A stretch of 64,000 nt of DNA from Hyaloscypha bicolor E. Lineage: Eukaryota > Ascomycota > Leotiomycetes > Helotiales > Hyaloscyphaceae. Location of the stretch: NCBI RefSeq assembly GCF_002865645.1, contig NW_020194589.1, positions 604,812-668,811 of the forward strand, written 5' to 3'. Below, piece by piece: positions 33,763-46,847 of the stretch. The translations under genes and the position numbers were made by a program. The notes under the pieces were generated by a model that was not told the origin of the DNA, did not search any database, and was given only the letters and a program-made list of their open reading frames with translations. Numbering within the stretch: position 1 is the stretch's first letter; every line of letters begins with the position of its first letter.

Positions 33763-34052
33763 TATAATATAGCAGGCCGTATTTTCCAAAAATTATATTA
33801 TTTTAGTAGTTTTAAGGTTTTAGTTATATAGTAAAAACTATAGCCTTTTATATATAACTTATAGAAATTATATAAAAAAGCTGGTTTTTCTATAGTTTTA
33901 ATAAATAATTTCTTTTTAATATTTAATTAATTAAGCTTTTATATATTATATATTATTTATACTTTTAATCTTATTATTTTACTATTAAGTTATATTTTAT
34001 ATTCTAGTATATTTTATATAGGTTTTTGTCTTATTATAGTTTCTTTCTTATA
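33763..34052 (+). repeat. 5' LTR of the 13-kb Gypsy element
   Basis: About 290 bp. The left end TATAATATAGCAGGCCG is probably a mutated TG start and the right end TTATA a mutated CA end. It contains AAAACTATAGCCTTTTATAT and further AT-rich sequence shared with the LTR at 46541. Confidence 0.65.
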
Positions 34053-34099
34053 TATTTTATAATAAGTAATATAGGAAAAATTAAACTTTATAATTAAGA

Positions 34100-37000
34100 T
34101 AATATTCTTATAAAGTTCTAAGGGATTTTTATAAAGCGGATTATTAGTTTAGTAAGTTAGAAGAAAAAAGGGCTATTATAATATTTTAAGCCTAAGGCTA
34201 AAATATTAAGAATATATAAATAGTAATTTCCGATATATCTAGTAATTTAAATACAGATTAGCTATAAAATATAATTATTAGTATAATATATAAAAGTAGT
34301 AAAAATAGAAGCTAATTATAAAAAGAAAAGAAATAGAGGAAATAAAATAAGAAATATTATATTAGGATAATATAAGTAAGACTTTAGTTAGAAATAAATT
34401 TTAGTATTCGGAAATAAAGTTATATTATTAATTTATATATTATTTTTAGTTATAATAAGAACCAGAATAGAAATAATATTAGTTTTAATAAAAAAGCTTA
34501 TTTCTAAATCCAGAAAAGATATTTAAAAAAGAAAATATTCTTAATTTTAAATAGAATAATAAATAGAAATCAGAAATAAAAATCAAAAAGAAATTAGAAA
34601 TAAGAAATTATATAGATAATCTAGAGAAGCTTTTAGAGAAAGAAAAGAATACTAAATAGAGATAAAAAAGAGAATTCAAAAAAGTTAGAAAAATTAGTAA
34701 AATAAGTAAAATTATATTTATTATTACTCTTAATATTATTATTAAATATATCTAATTTAGTAAAAATAAGGAGAAATATTATAGGTATTAAGCTAATAGA
34801 ATAGAAAAAAAATATAAGTAATAGAAATAAAATTAGAAAAGCTATTATTTTATTATTACTAATATTAAAATTTAAACCTCGATTATATCTATTATTATTA
34901 ACTGATTTCTTTTAAATTCCGGTTTCTAAATTAAAAGATATATTTAAATAGAAAGTTGGCTTTTTAGGAACCTTATTAGTAGAAGTCTTAAATACAGAAA
35001 TTCTATAATTAATTATAAAAGAAGTTATTAAAATTAATATAGCTAAAAATAAATATATACTAATATTAGGTTTAAATCTATTATTTATAAGAGCTTTTAA
35101 AATATTATAGTTTCAGGGAAATAATATTTTTATATTCTTAAAATAATATATAAATATATATAAAAACTATTATATTTCTTCTATTTATAAGAATTAGATT
35201 AAGGCTATATTAAAGTATTATATTAATAATCTAGGAAATTACTAGGAAACCAAATTCTTTAAAGTCTTATTAAAGGAATTCCGAGAATATAACTAGGAAA
35301 TATTTAAAATTAGCTATAATTTTCTTAATTAGATTATTATATAACCCTAAAATAGAAGGATTTCTTTTAAGTTTTATATTAATACATTTAATAAAATATT
35401 AAAGAAATTATTAAAAAAAAATTAAAAAAAATTACTTAGTATCGAGAATTTATAAAGGAATTATTTGTTCTAATAAGAAATTATATTTTTAAGAATATAA
35501 ATTTTAAACCTATAAATATTTCTATTTATAAATATAATAAAATATATAAGAAAATAGTAATATTTTATTAGTATAAAAAGAAGAAATACTATTTTAATAT
35601 TACTAATAATTCAGATATATTTAGATTTAGATAAGAATATTTAGATATAGTAATTTATAATATAATTCCTAAATTAGAAAATAATTACTCTTTACTAATC
35701 TTTTCTATTATATTTCCTAAAGCTATTATAGATATAAATAAGAAAAGAACTTAATTTATAGCTAATTATATAAAATTTACTAAAAGTAATAAACCTAAAA
35801 GAAATAATATTAATTAGCTAGTAAAAAGTCTAGAAAAACTATTTATTATTACTATAATTTAAAAGAACTTATAAAAATAACTTAATATAACTACTATTAT
35901 AATTCGGGAAGATATTTATAATCTATTTATATAATCTAGTTAATTATAATAAGTATAATAATATTAATAGTCTAGTAAATATAATTTGTGTTTTCGAGAA
36001 AGATATATTAGAAGTTATAATAAAAGTTATAGGAAATACTATAATAGCTATAATAATTAAACTAAAATAAATAAAAGATCTAGATAATTATATTCTAAAA
36101 AAAAGTTAGTTTTAAGTATAATTAGAAAATATTACTTAAGTTAATATAGCCTATAATATAAATCCAAAATTAAGAAAACGAATTTATTATAGGTATTATA
36201 ATAGAAATAAGAATAATAATATTAATTTAGAATATATTTATATTTCTTTCTTTTATTATTAATTAATAAAAGAGTTTATATATTATAAATATATTTACTA
36301 ATTTAATAAAAAATAGTATAAAGAGCTATTTAAGTCTAGATAAGAAAATATTTCCTTTTTTCTTACTAATAAATACTAGTAGTTTAACTAAATTATTTCC
36401 CAAATCTAAAAAAAAGAATTTAATTATAACTTAAATATTTAATCTAAAAATATTTAAAGATTAATAGAAGATATCTAGTTTATTAAATAAAAAAGAGAAA
36501 AGAAAACTAGTTAATTAGAATCTATATATAGAAGTAAATAAATTATATCTAGGAAATCTAAATAGCTACTTTGCCTTAAAGGAAATTATATTAGAATTAC
36601 TAATATTTCAGGTTCTAGAATTAATAGATAATATTAAGATTTTGTTATAAATAGTATTTCTATTAATACTATAAGGGGTTTCTTATTAAAGAAAAAGAAA
36701 AAGAAGTAGAAATAGCTAAAGAGGTTTTCTGAAAATAAATTAGAATAAAAGAAAAGCTATTTTATATAAGAGATTAGAAGAATATTATTTTAAAAAGTAA
36801 TAGATAAGAGAATAGTCTAGTTAAAAATATAAATATTAATATTTCCGGGAATAAATAAAATGAATTAGAAACCTAGTATATTCTTAATTATAATAAGTAT
36901 AGGATTTCTAAAGTTAATAATATTCTAATAAAACTACTAAGGAAAGTAATTATTTTATTTCTAAAAACTTAGAAAAAAATAAGAATATTTATTAATATCT

Positions 37001-40000
37001 TAAAAATACTAGATCTAGCTATTATATTTTAGAACTAATAAATTGAGAATAATATTTCCTATTTTATTATTTTATAAATAAGAAATACTATTATATTAAA
37101 TATAACTAGATATATTAGAAGATTTATAAAGCTAGTAACTGCGGCTTATATAATAAATAGAATATTTAAGGAATCAGAAATACTAGCTTAGGTATTTAAT
37201 ATTAATAGAATTATTTAATTTAAAAGTAATAGTATTAATATTCGAATATTGCTAGCTTATAAATATATTATATAATTTTTATATTTCTAATTTGTATTTT
37301 AAGAACTTTAAAGAAATATTAAATATAAAGAAATAATTAATAATAGAACTAAAGTTAATATTTTCCCTAAAAAGATCTCTAGAAATATTAATAAAATAAT
37401 ATATAATATTATAGATTATTAAATATTTATTATTCTTAAAATAAAATTCGAATTTATAGAAATAATAAAGTTTAGAACTAAGGTTATAAATAAAATAAAA
37501 TATAAGAATATATTTTTCCTAGTTAAAGGAACTCTAAAAATCCTACTTAATTAATTATTCTTAATAAAAATAAAGATAAATATTATATATAGAAGTAATA
37601 GTTTATAGAATAAAAGATTTACTAATTTTAAAAATAACTAGAATACTTATATTATTATAATTATTCTATTTTTAAAGAATACTAGGAAATAGAAAAAAGT
37701 AATAGTTTAGAAGTATTAAGTTTCTAGAATTAAGGAATTAAGTAATATAAAATAGGAAACTAAAAATAAAAAGGAAAAATAAAGTCTAGTATTATAACTA
37801 GTAGTAATATTAGGAGAAATAGGAAAATACTAGGATTTTTTACTAATTTTTTTATTTTAAATTTAGGAATTCAGGAAATTAATAATATTTTTAGGGAAAC
37901 TAAAATAAAAAAGGCTTTAGTTAAAGTATTATTAAGAGTAGTTTCGGATTTAATAGAAAAAGAAATAAAAAGAGTATTGAGTAAAGATATTTCTAAAAAA
38001 GAAATAGAATAGTATTTTCTAATAATAAAGAAATATATTTCTAAAGCTATAGAATATGGAATTTAAGATAAAAAAGAATTCTGAAATATATAAGAGCTTA
38101 AGAAAGATATATTAGAATACTAGATAAAAAGGTACTTTTTATACCTAATTAAGAAAAAGCTAAATAGGAAGGTTATAAATTCCGGAGATTAGATAAAAAT
38201 AATACTAGAGAAAATAGCTATAGTTTTTAAAGAAAAAAATAATAATTATAGTCTATTTCTAGTTATAAGAATATATAAAATAAAAAATAAAAAGATTTAA
38301 CTAGTAAATACTAATAATAGAATTAGAGAAGGCTCAGATAAATATTCGAACTAGTTTAAAAGATTCAAAACTAGAGAATATTTATAGAAATATATTAGAA
38401 AATATATGAACTATTTTTTATTAAGAATATTAGCTATTTTAAGAGATTTATAATTTATTCCGGTATATTTTAAATAATTAAATATTAGTAATTTGCTCTA
38501 GAAAAAGAAACTAGTTATATTTTAAGAATTAATAATTAATTAAAAAGAAATAGGAAAAGTCTATAAAAATATTAATCTATTTATTCTAATTAAAACTATT
38601 AAGTATAAGGCCTAGTAAGAAAAGAATTTCTTATATTTTAAAGCTCTAGTACCTGTAATAATAAAAATACTATTAAAATATCTAGATTATAGAATTCTTA
38701 AGAAATATAATAGACTTTACTAAAAGCTATAGTTCTTAATTATAAAAAAGGTTACTAGAACTTATAGACTAATTAATATTAATTTATTTCTATTTATTAA
38801 TGAGATCTCGAAAGAATTTATTAGATATATTTATATTTTTTAATTAATTTCTTTTCCGGATATAATTAACTTATATTAGATATTTATAATAAAGATTTAA
38901 CTATATTTATAATGTCTCTAAAGCTATTAAGAATAACTATACTATCTTAGGAAGCTACTAATTCCGTTATATAATTTATATAGATTATTATAATTATTCT
39001 AAAGAATCTGTTTTCCAAAATTACTATATTATTTATTAATAATATTAAAGTTAAAGAACCTTATATAAACTATAATAAATAGCTTATTTTATCTAGTATT
39101 TAGTATTTTATATTTAAATACTTTTAAAACCTGAATATAACCTTAAATAAAGTTAAATAAACTAGAGCTAATATTAAAAAAAAATCGCAGTTCTATTATA
39201 ATAATATAATTATTATTGGCTTTATTTATAGAGTATTTGGAAAAAGCTTTTTAAGTTTAAGAATTACTAAGATCTTAAAATAAGAATATTATAATAATAT
39301 AATTAAAGGTAAGACATTTATTAGAATTATTATTTACTACTATATTTAAATTAAAGGCTTTATAATTATTATTGAATTTATTTACTATTTAATAGAGAAA
39401 GATATAATATAGAACTAGAATAATAAATAAGTATAAGCTATATAAATTCTTTAAAAAAAGCTTATTATTATTCTAATATTCTATAAGTTATACTATAATT
39501 TATTAGAAGATTAGGAAATAATTATATTAGTAATAAATATTAGCCTAGATAAATAGAGCGGAACTCTTAATTAATATAATAATAAAAAGAAAAAGAAAAT
39601 TATATAATATAAGTCTAAAATCTAGAATAATATTAAATAGAAATATAATATTATTAAAAGAAAATACTAAAGGCTAATAAAATATTTATAGAAAGTATAA
39701 TTCTAGCTATATAAAGTTTATTTTATTTTTAAATTAGATACTAATATATTTATTATATAACTAAATAAAGTAGCTATAGATTTTTCTAAAGCTCTAATTA
39801 TTTACTAGCTAGTATAAATTTAACTATTTGATTTTAAAATTAAGTATATTAAAGGAACTAAATATATTACTACTAATAAATTATTAAGATATTTATAATA
39901 AAAAGGTAATATTAAAGATAATAAGAATATTAATAAATAATTAGTAATAGAGCTTAATATTATTAAAATAGTATTTATTAAATAGAAAGTTCAGTTAAAG

Positions 40001-41870
40001 GAAGTAATTCCGGTTTAGTTATATAATATTATTTTAAGGAATTAGATTTCTAAAACCTTTACTAGATATTTAAATAATAGTATCTAGTTACTGGAAATTA
40101 ATAATTAAAGCCTTATTATATCTGGAAGCGAATTAGTAGTATTAAAAAATAATAATATCCGGAAGTTATATAATAAAGGCTATAGCCTTTTATATATAAC
40201 CTCTAGTAAAATAGTAAATAATAATACTAACTCTTATATTTTATTTAATAACCCGACTATTTTACTAGATTTCTTAAATAATAGTTATATTAAATAATAG
40301 TTATATTAAATAATAGTTATATTAAATAATAGTTATATTAAATAATAGTTATATTAAATAATAGTTATATTAAATAATACTAGAATATTATATAATATCT
40401 TATAATATTCTCTAGACTAGAAGAAATATCTAAAACCGAGTTTCGAAAATTAAATAGAAAAGCTTTAAATTATAATATAAGAGATTAATTACTATAGAGA
40501 ATTATATTTAAAATATATTTATTTCGACTTATTATTAAAGAACTATATAATAAGATTAGATATATTAGAAAAGAAAATATCTTTTATTTAATAGCTAGCT
40601 ATTATTACTAGAAAGATTACTATAACTATATATAGAAATATATTAATACTTATAAAGTCTATTAATATAAAAATAAAAGAAAATAAAAAGAAGCTCTATA
40701 TCTAATAAAAGCTATATTTCTTTTCTATTATCTTGGGATTAATATAATTAAATTACTAGACTATAAAGAATATAACTTACTAGTTATTATTAAAGATAAC
40801 TTCTTAGAATAAATTAAAATTAGATCTTTAAAAAACCTAACTAGTAAGAAGATTACTAAGTTTATTTAGGAAGAAATCATTTATAAATATAGTTTATTTA
40901 GATAGCTTAAGATAAATAATAGATCGGAATTTGAAAAAGTAATAATTCAGGAACTTAATAAGTTAGGAATTAATAGAATTATTATTTCGGCCTATAATTT
41001 CAAAGGAAATAGTATAATTAAAAGAAAATATTAACTAATTATTCGAGTATTTATTATACTTATAATAAATAAAAAGAAGCCTTAGATTAATTTATTATTA
41101 TATATTCTATTTACTAACCAAGTTACTATATATAGACTAACTAGATTTATTTTCTTTTATATAATTTATAGTAGGGAAATAGTATTACTTATAGAAATAT
41201 ACTTTCTAATCTAGAGAATATTTAAATAGAATAAAGTCTCTAATAGAGAAATACTTCTGGAAATATATATAAAATAAATATAGATAAGAAATAAAAATAT
41301 TAAAGAAGCCAGAATAAAAAAGAATAAAAGATATTAAAAGAAAAAGAAGTAATTTAATATTATTTATTAGATTTATTTAAAGCCTATTTCTAAAAAGAAT
41401 CTAATTCTTATATATAATATTAAATTAATGAATTAAGATAAATTAAGAAATATAAAGCTACTATACTATTAGCTTGACTTATATAGATTAAGATATACGA
41501 ATTAACTAAAAGAATACTATATATTAGAAAAGTTTAATAGTACTATATTCCGAAAAATATATACCGGAAATTAATTTAAATAATTTATTAAAAGAAATAA
41601 ATTCTGGTATTTCCCTAAAAATAAAATTAATACTAAATATATATCTATAAATAAGTATTTTATAATAGATATAGAACTAGAAAAGAAAATAGTTATTGAA
41701 TACTATATGTAAAATAGTATTTAGGAAATTGAAAAAGCTACTAGTATTATTATATATATTCTAGAATTACCGGAATTAGAAAAAGTAAAATATATTTCTT
41801 TTATAAAAGACTAAAAAGAAGTATTTAATAATAGAAACTCTTTTTAATCTAAAATAAAACTTATTACTTT
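34100..41870 (+). pseudogene. Gypsy gag-pol relic of the 13-kb element
   Basis: A Ty3/Gypsy clade common in ascomycetes, recognised from the decayed plus-strand reading. Reverse transcriptase lies at about 38,650-39,300 (FFSGYN, then a QEATNSVI block and FINNIKVKEPY, where the family has Asp residues at the NN). RNase H is at about 39,400-39,900 (RYE-like YKSKI; LYKVYFIFKLDTNIF; KYIKGTKYITT). Integrase is at about 40,400-41,480 (IIISAYNFKGNSII in place of the usual ISAYHPQANG; FFYIIYSREIVLLIE). Nearly all interruptions are TAA or TAG. Gag and protease (34.1-38.4 kb) are assigned by position only. Confidence 0.65.
40274..40379. repeat. 16-bp tandem repeat, about 6.6 units
   Basis: Head-to-tail units TTAAATAATAGTTATA with no visible differences between units, lying between the RNase H and integrase relics. 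The period is not a multiple of three, so the expansion probably came after the coding sequence had died. Confidence 0.9.
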
Positions 41871-43889
41871 TAATTCTTTATATATTTTTTATTTTTTTCC
41901 TTTTAACTATTATTTATAATCTTTAGAGAATATTATTATTAGATTACTATTTCGGAAATCGAATAAGCTTTACTATTATTTATTTCTTACTATTATCTAA
42001 TTATTACTATTAGATAATATTTTTAATATAAGATTCTATTACTAGATTTTGGGAATTAAATATAAAGAATTTCTTTTAGTATTAAAATAAATAAAAGATT
42101 AAAAAGTTACTTTATAGACTTTTAATTCCGAACTATAGTACTTTCCAGAAAGTTCTTATAGTATAGATAATAATTATATATAAAGAAGAATAGAAGGAAA
42201 AAAGCCTTTTATATATCTTTTATTATATAGGAAATCTTTTAAAAGCTTTATTTGCCTTTTTAACTAGCTATTCTTATAGCTTATACTAGTCTAAAGCTTA
42301 ACTATAATACCTATAGATTTTAACTTTAATTTAAACTACTATTATAAGTTTACTTATAATATCTAAATAAATTTCCTAATTAGAAGTTATATATAGACGG
42401 AATAGTTAAACTAGAAGTCCTATAAAAGAAAAGAAAAACCTTATTAAATCTAATAGTTATTTCTGAAAGTATTTAATAATATATAATTTTGGGAATCTTT
42501 TAGATATTAGATAATCTAGATCTGCCTATTTAAAGCTTATCTTATATTAGAAAATCTATTTCTTTTTTAATATAATTATAGCTATTCTTAAAACTTATAC
42601 TAAGGCTTAATTAGTATATTATATATTTCTATTTCTATATAAAGAAAACTTCTTTTATATAGAATCTATTCCCTAATTAAAATACTATTTTATTACTAGA
42701 AACTAATTACTTTTTTGAAAAGCTAGTATAATTTACTAATTCTTACTATTAATTTATTTCTTACTATTAAATATTATCTAAATAATTAAGAAAATACCTT
42801 TAATCCTATATCCTTAATACTAATTTAGAATAACTAATCTTTTTATATTCTATATTAACTTTAATATTAAATATTCTAAATTTAATAATAGTACTATAAA
42901 TCCTATTTATATTATCTTATAGTTCTTTTTTCTATAATCTCCGAAGTCTTTAATATTACTTTTATAAATATAGATATTATTTTAAAGTCCTAACTAACTA
43001 AATAGTTTTATATTATATAAAGTTGATTTTAATAAATACTAAATAAATATAATTAGTTTTTAGAAGAAATATGAATTAGTTTTAAAAAAAGTAATACTTT
43101 ATTTTAAGTTATTTCTTAATTCTATTATTCTAATTTCTTTTTTATTAATACTTATTTTATATTTTCCTAATATTTTTAGTATATTTATATATTTTATTTT
43201 TTATATATTTCCTATATTATTTCCTTTCTTTTATATTATTCTTTAAATTAATAGAAATATCTTTAAATAAATAAAGAATCGGGATATATTTATATTATAA
43301 AATTTTCGTTATTTTCTTTTATATTCTAATATTTTAGATACTATTATTATATTTATATTTCTATTATATTACTTTTTTATTTTTCTATTATTATTATTTA
43401 ATTTGACTTATTTTAATTATTTTCTAAATTATATTTCTTTAGATATATATATTTATATTCTTTTCTATAATAGAAGTCTAATTTTATATTTTATCTCCTA
43501 TAATTATTCCCAATTTATAATTATATTATTTTAAATATATCTAAATATTATATCTATTTTCTCTATTATATATACTACTATTTTAGCTTTATTTTCTTAC
43601 TAGAAAGAAAGAAAAAATTCGAATATATATAATACCTTTATATAATTCAAGTCTATTCTAATTTATTTTTTATTTTAGAAAGTATTTAAAAGAAATTCTT
43701 ATAATCTTAAGAACCTTTAATTTTATAACCTATAACTATTATACTAATAATACTTTTATAATTCTTTTAAAAATAATAAAATAGCTAAAGAATAGATTTC
43801 TTACGCCAGTAAAGTATAATAGCTAGTTCTTATAAGCTATAGTATTATTAAAAGCCTATAAATTAATAGTATTAAAGTTTAGAATATTA

Positions 43890-46540
43890 AAGAAGCTTGA
43901 GTAATTATAGAAGATTTACTAATACTAGAAAAAATAGCTATAATTACCGAATTTAATATAAATATTCTAGATAAACTAAATAATATATATAATAAGTTCT
44001 TAAAATAGAAGACTTTTATTAGAAACGGAACTAGACTAGAATTAACTAAAGAGAAGCTAAAGAACTATTAAGCTAATAATAGAGAATTCGAGAATATTAT
44101 TAAAGGTATTTCTAAAAATAGATAAGAAAAGCTTAATAAGATTAAGACTATAATAAACGGTTTTAATATTAAGAACTAGAATAGAATTATATTACATAAT
44201 AAAGCCTTTAGCTAATATATTAATAATATTTATAATAACTTTAGTAAAAATATTTATAAGAAGTTATATTTCTTCTTTAAAATAAAAGCTTTAATATATA
44301 AAGCTATTTAGTTAATTAATAAAGCTATTATAGAATATATTAAAAATAAGAAATATTAGAATACTAATATATTTACTAAATCAGATATTACTAAGGTATT
44401 TAAATATACTAAAGGTATTTCGGAATCTAGAGAATTAGTTTTTAAGCTACTATTAGCTAATAATCTCAAGACTAGATAGTATATTTTTAATATTTCCGGA
44501 ATCATAATTAAAAGAGTTTATAATAATAAGCCTTTTCCTACTTTCCGAAATAAGGCTAAAGAATAAGCTCCTATTATAATTTCAGCTTTAATTTAATTAA
44601 ATTCAGCTAATAAGAATAGAACTAACTCAATATAGTCTAGTAATAAATCTATTAGTAAGACTAGTAGAACTAGTATAACTAGATAAAAAGAATCTAATAA
44701 AAATAGAAAGTAAGCTAAACCTAAGACTTCTAATAAATAGCAAAAATCTAAGTACTAGTCTAAATATAAGACTAGTAAAATAGAAGAAAACAAAAAGAAA
44801 AGTAAGGAGAAATTTTCTATTCTAAAGAAAAAGATATTATCTAGAAAGATTCTTATATTTATATCTAGAACTAAGAAGTAAAAGACCAAGAATATTAAGT
44901 CCGGGGAACTTAAAGATATCTAGTATATTTATAAGATACTAGCTAAATAGAAGTTAATACTTATTTAATAAAATAAATATACTTTTAAGAAAATATATAA
45001 TAGTATTTTAGGATCTATTTATAAGCGAGAATATTATAGAATTATTAATAGATTTCTTAAAGCTTCCTATATAATATATATTTAATAATTTACTAATACT
45101 TTTTCTATTAATATAAAAGATATTAATAATATTAAGAACTTTCTAAAGCTAGTTACTAAGATTTATAAAATTACTAAAAATAAGAAATATATTTCCGTTA
45201 TTTGGATAAATAAAGAAATACGGGATTTCTTTTATAAAAACTAGGAAATTAAAAAATATAAATATAAATATTATATTTCCGATTAATTCTACCTAAATCT
45301 ATAGCTCTAATTTAATACTATAGTTCCTGTTTCTGAGTCTAATATTACTAATCTGGATATAAATAATTATATTTATAAGAAAGATTATCTAAAATAAATT
45401 AAGAAGCTTGATATTTAAGAGCTCTTAATAAAAGAAATAGAAATATTATAGTTCTATTTCCGAAAAAGTAATATAATAAAATCTAGAAATCTAGATAATA
45501 GCTATTTTATTTTAGCTTCTTAACTCTTAATAATAGATTTATTAATATAGCTCGGATTTTATAAGATATTAAATAAGTATCCTATTTATCTAATTACTTA
45601 TCTTTAACTAGCCAGATACTATATTTCTGGAAATATTAATTATAATTAGTATAAAGGCAATACTAAAGATCTAGCTACTATTAAAGCTTTAAATAGCAAA
45701 TTCTATTTTAGTAAAAAGTATTAGAATATTAGCTATATTTTTCTTATAAACTATAAAAAGGCTATTACTTTTAGTAAAAAGTTCTTTAAAAATATTAATT
45801 ACTTTTCTATCTCTAATAATTTTAAGCCAGAAATAGTAAAGGAAATAGGTAAGTATTTACTAAAGGTAATAGAAGAGAAGATTTCGAATATAGTTTATTT
45901 AACTAGATAAATAAATATCTTTAGCTAGATAATCTATAAATCTGGAATTATAGGCAAATAATAATTCTCAGATAATATAGAAACCAAAAAATAGCTTAAT
46001 AATAATTTGCGATTTAATAAGCCTTTTACTATAATTCTGATAAGTCTAGTTATTATTAAAAATAGAATATATGAAAATAGAGTCTCCTATAAGATTATTA
46101 AAGCCTCTTATCCAGAGCTTTCCCCTCTTATTAAAGATTAATTTAAAGATATTACAAATAATATAAAATTTGAAAAAGCTATTTGTTTAGAGTATATTAG
46201 TATAATTTATAATATAATTTACTATAATAAGCTTCTTTAATATCTAGTAATAAAGGCGGAAATTAAGTAATAGTTAAAGGCAAATACTAATTAATATAAA
46301 GAACTATATTAGATTTAATATAAGAATATAGCTAAGCGGATTCGAATTATCTTTAAACAAGTTCGGAAATATGAAATAAAACTATTTAAAAGTAATAGAT
46401 CTTATTTTAGGTATATTAAAGAGAAATTGAATTAGTTAATAAAAGAGAATTTCGATTATTTTATTATTTTTGATTCTATATAGGATTTTTCTATTAGTTT
46501 TAGTATTTAGAAAATAAGTACAAATAAATAGGGAATTAGA
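43890..46540 (+). pseudogene. Long decayed extra frame between integrase and 3' LTR, unknown product
   Basis: One plus-strand frame can be followed for roughly 880 codons, broken by TAA/TAG and rarely TGA. The first third is moderately charged (TRLELTKEKLKNY, REFENIIKGISKN). It is followed by a Lys/Ser-rich basic region (KTSNK, KIEENKKKSKEKFSILKKK; about 44,700-44,880), then a long part rich in Asn, Lys, Ile and Tyr after decay (ATIKALNSKFYFSKKY, AITFSKKFFKNINYF, PEIVKEIGKYLLKVIEEK). It ends just before the 3' LTR. It matches no gag, pol, envelope or chromodomain I can recognise. It might be an accessory protein of the element or the remains of something nested. Confidence 0.45.
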
Positions 46541-46843
46541 TATAATATAATAAATTATATTTTTTAAAAATTATATTATTTTAGTAGTTTTAAGGTTTTA
46601 ATTATATAATAAAGGCTATAGTCTTTTATATATAACTTATGGAAATCATATAAGAAAGCTGGTTTTTCTATAGTTCTAAAGAATAATCTCTTATAAATAT
46701 TTAATTAATTGAGCTTTTATATATTATATATTATTTATACTTTACTATTTATATTTTTGATTTATTATTTTACTATTAAGTTACGTTTTATATTCTAATA
46801 TACTTTATATGAGTTTTTGTTTTATTATAGTTTCTCTTTTATA
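46541..46843 (+). repeat. 3' LTR of the 13-kb Gypsy element
   Basis: About 303 bp, aligning to 33763-34052. The inner flank (TTAGA before 46541) differs from CTAG, which argues against a solo LTR at this place. The outer flank CTAG (46844-46847) matches the left outer flank. Confidence 0.65.
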
Positions 46844-46847
46844 CTAG

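Larger units (their letters stand above)
33763..46843 (+). mobile_element. 13.1-kb Gypsy-type LTR retrotransposon with an extra 3' frame
   Basis: LTRs at 33763-34052 and 46541-46843 align from end to end (shared words such as GTTTTAAGGTTTTA and AAGCTGGTTTTTCTATAG). CTAG precedes the left LTR (33759-33762) and follows the right LTR (46844-46847), while the inner flanks differ. That supports one complete element rather than solo LTRs. The order is gag, protease, reverse transcriptase, RNase H, integrase to about 41,870, then about 2 kb without recognised coding, then a further long decayed frame (43,890-46,540). At 13 kb it is well above the usual 5-8 kb for fungal Gypsy elements. Nested insertion of a second element in the 42-46 kb part is the main alternative. 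Confidence 0.65.

Noticed and set aside
40274..40379. Regular repeats as a CRISPR array
   Set aside because: Units are head to tail without spacers, in a eukaryotic retroelement.
46541..46843. LTR at 46.5 kb as a solo LTR inserted into one Gypsy element
   Set aside because: Its two immediate flanks (TTAGA and CTAGC) differ, while the outer flanks of the LTR pair match. A solo LTR is less likely but not excluded.
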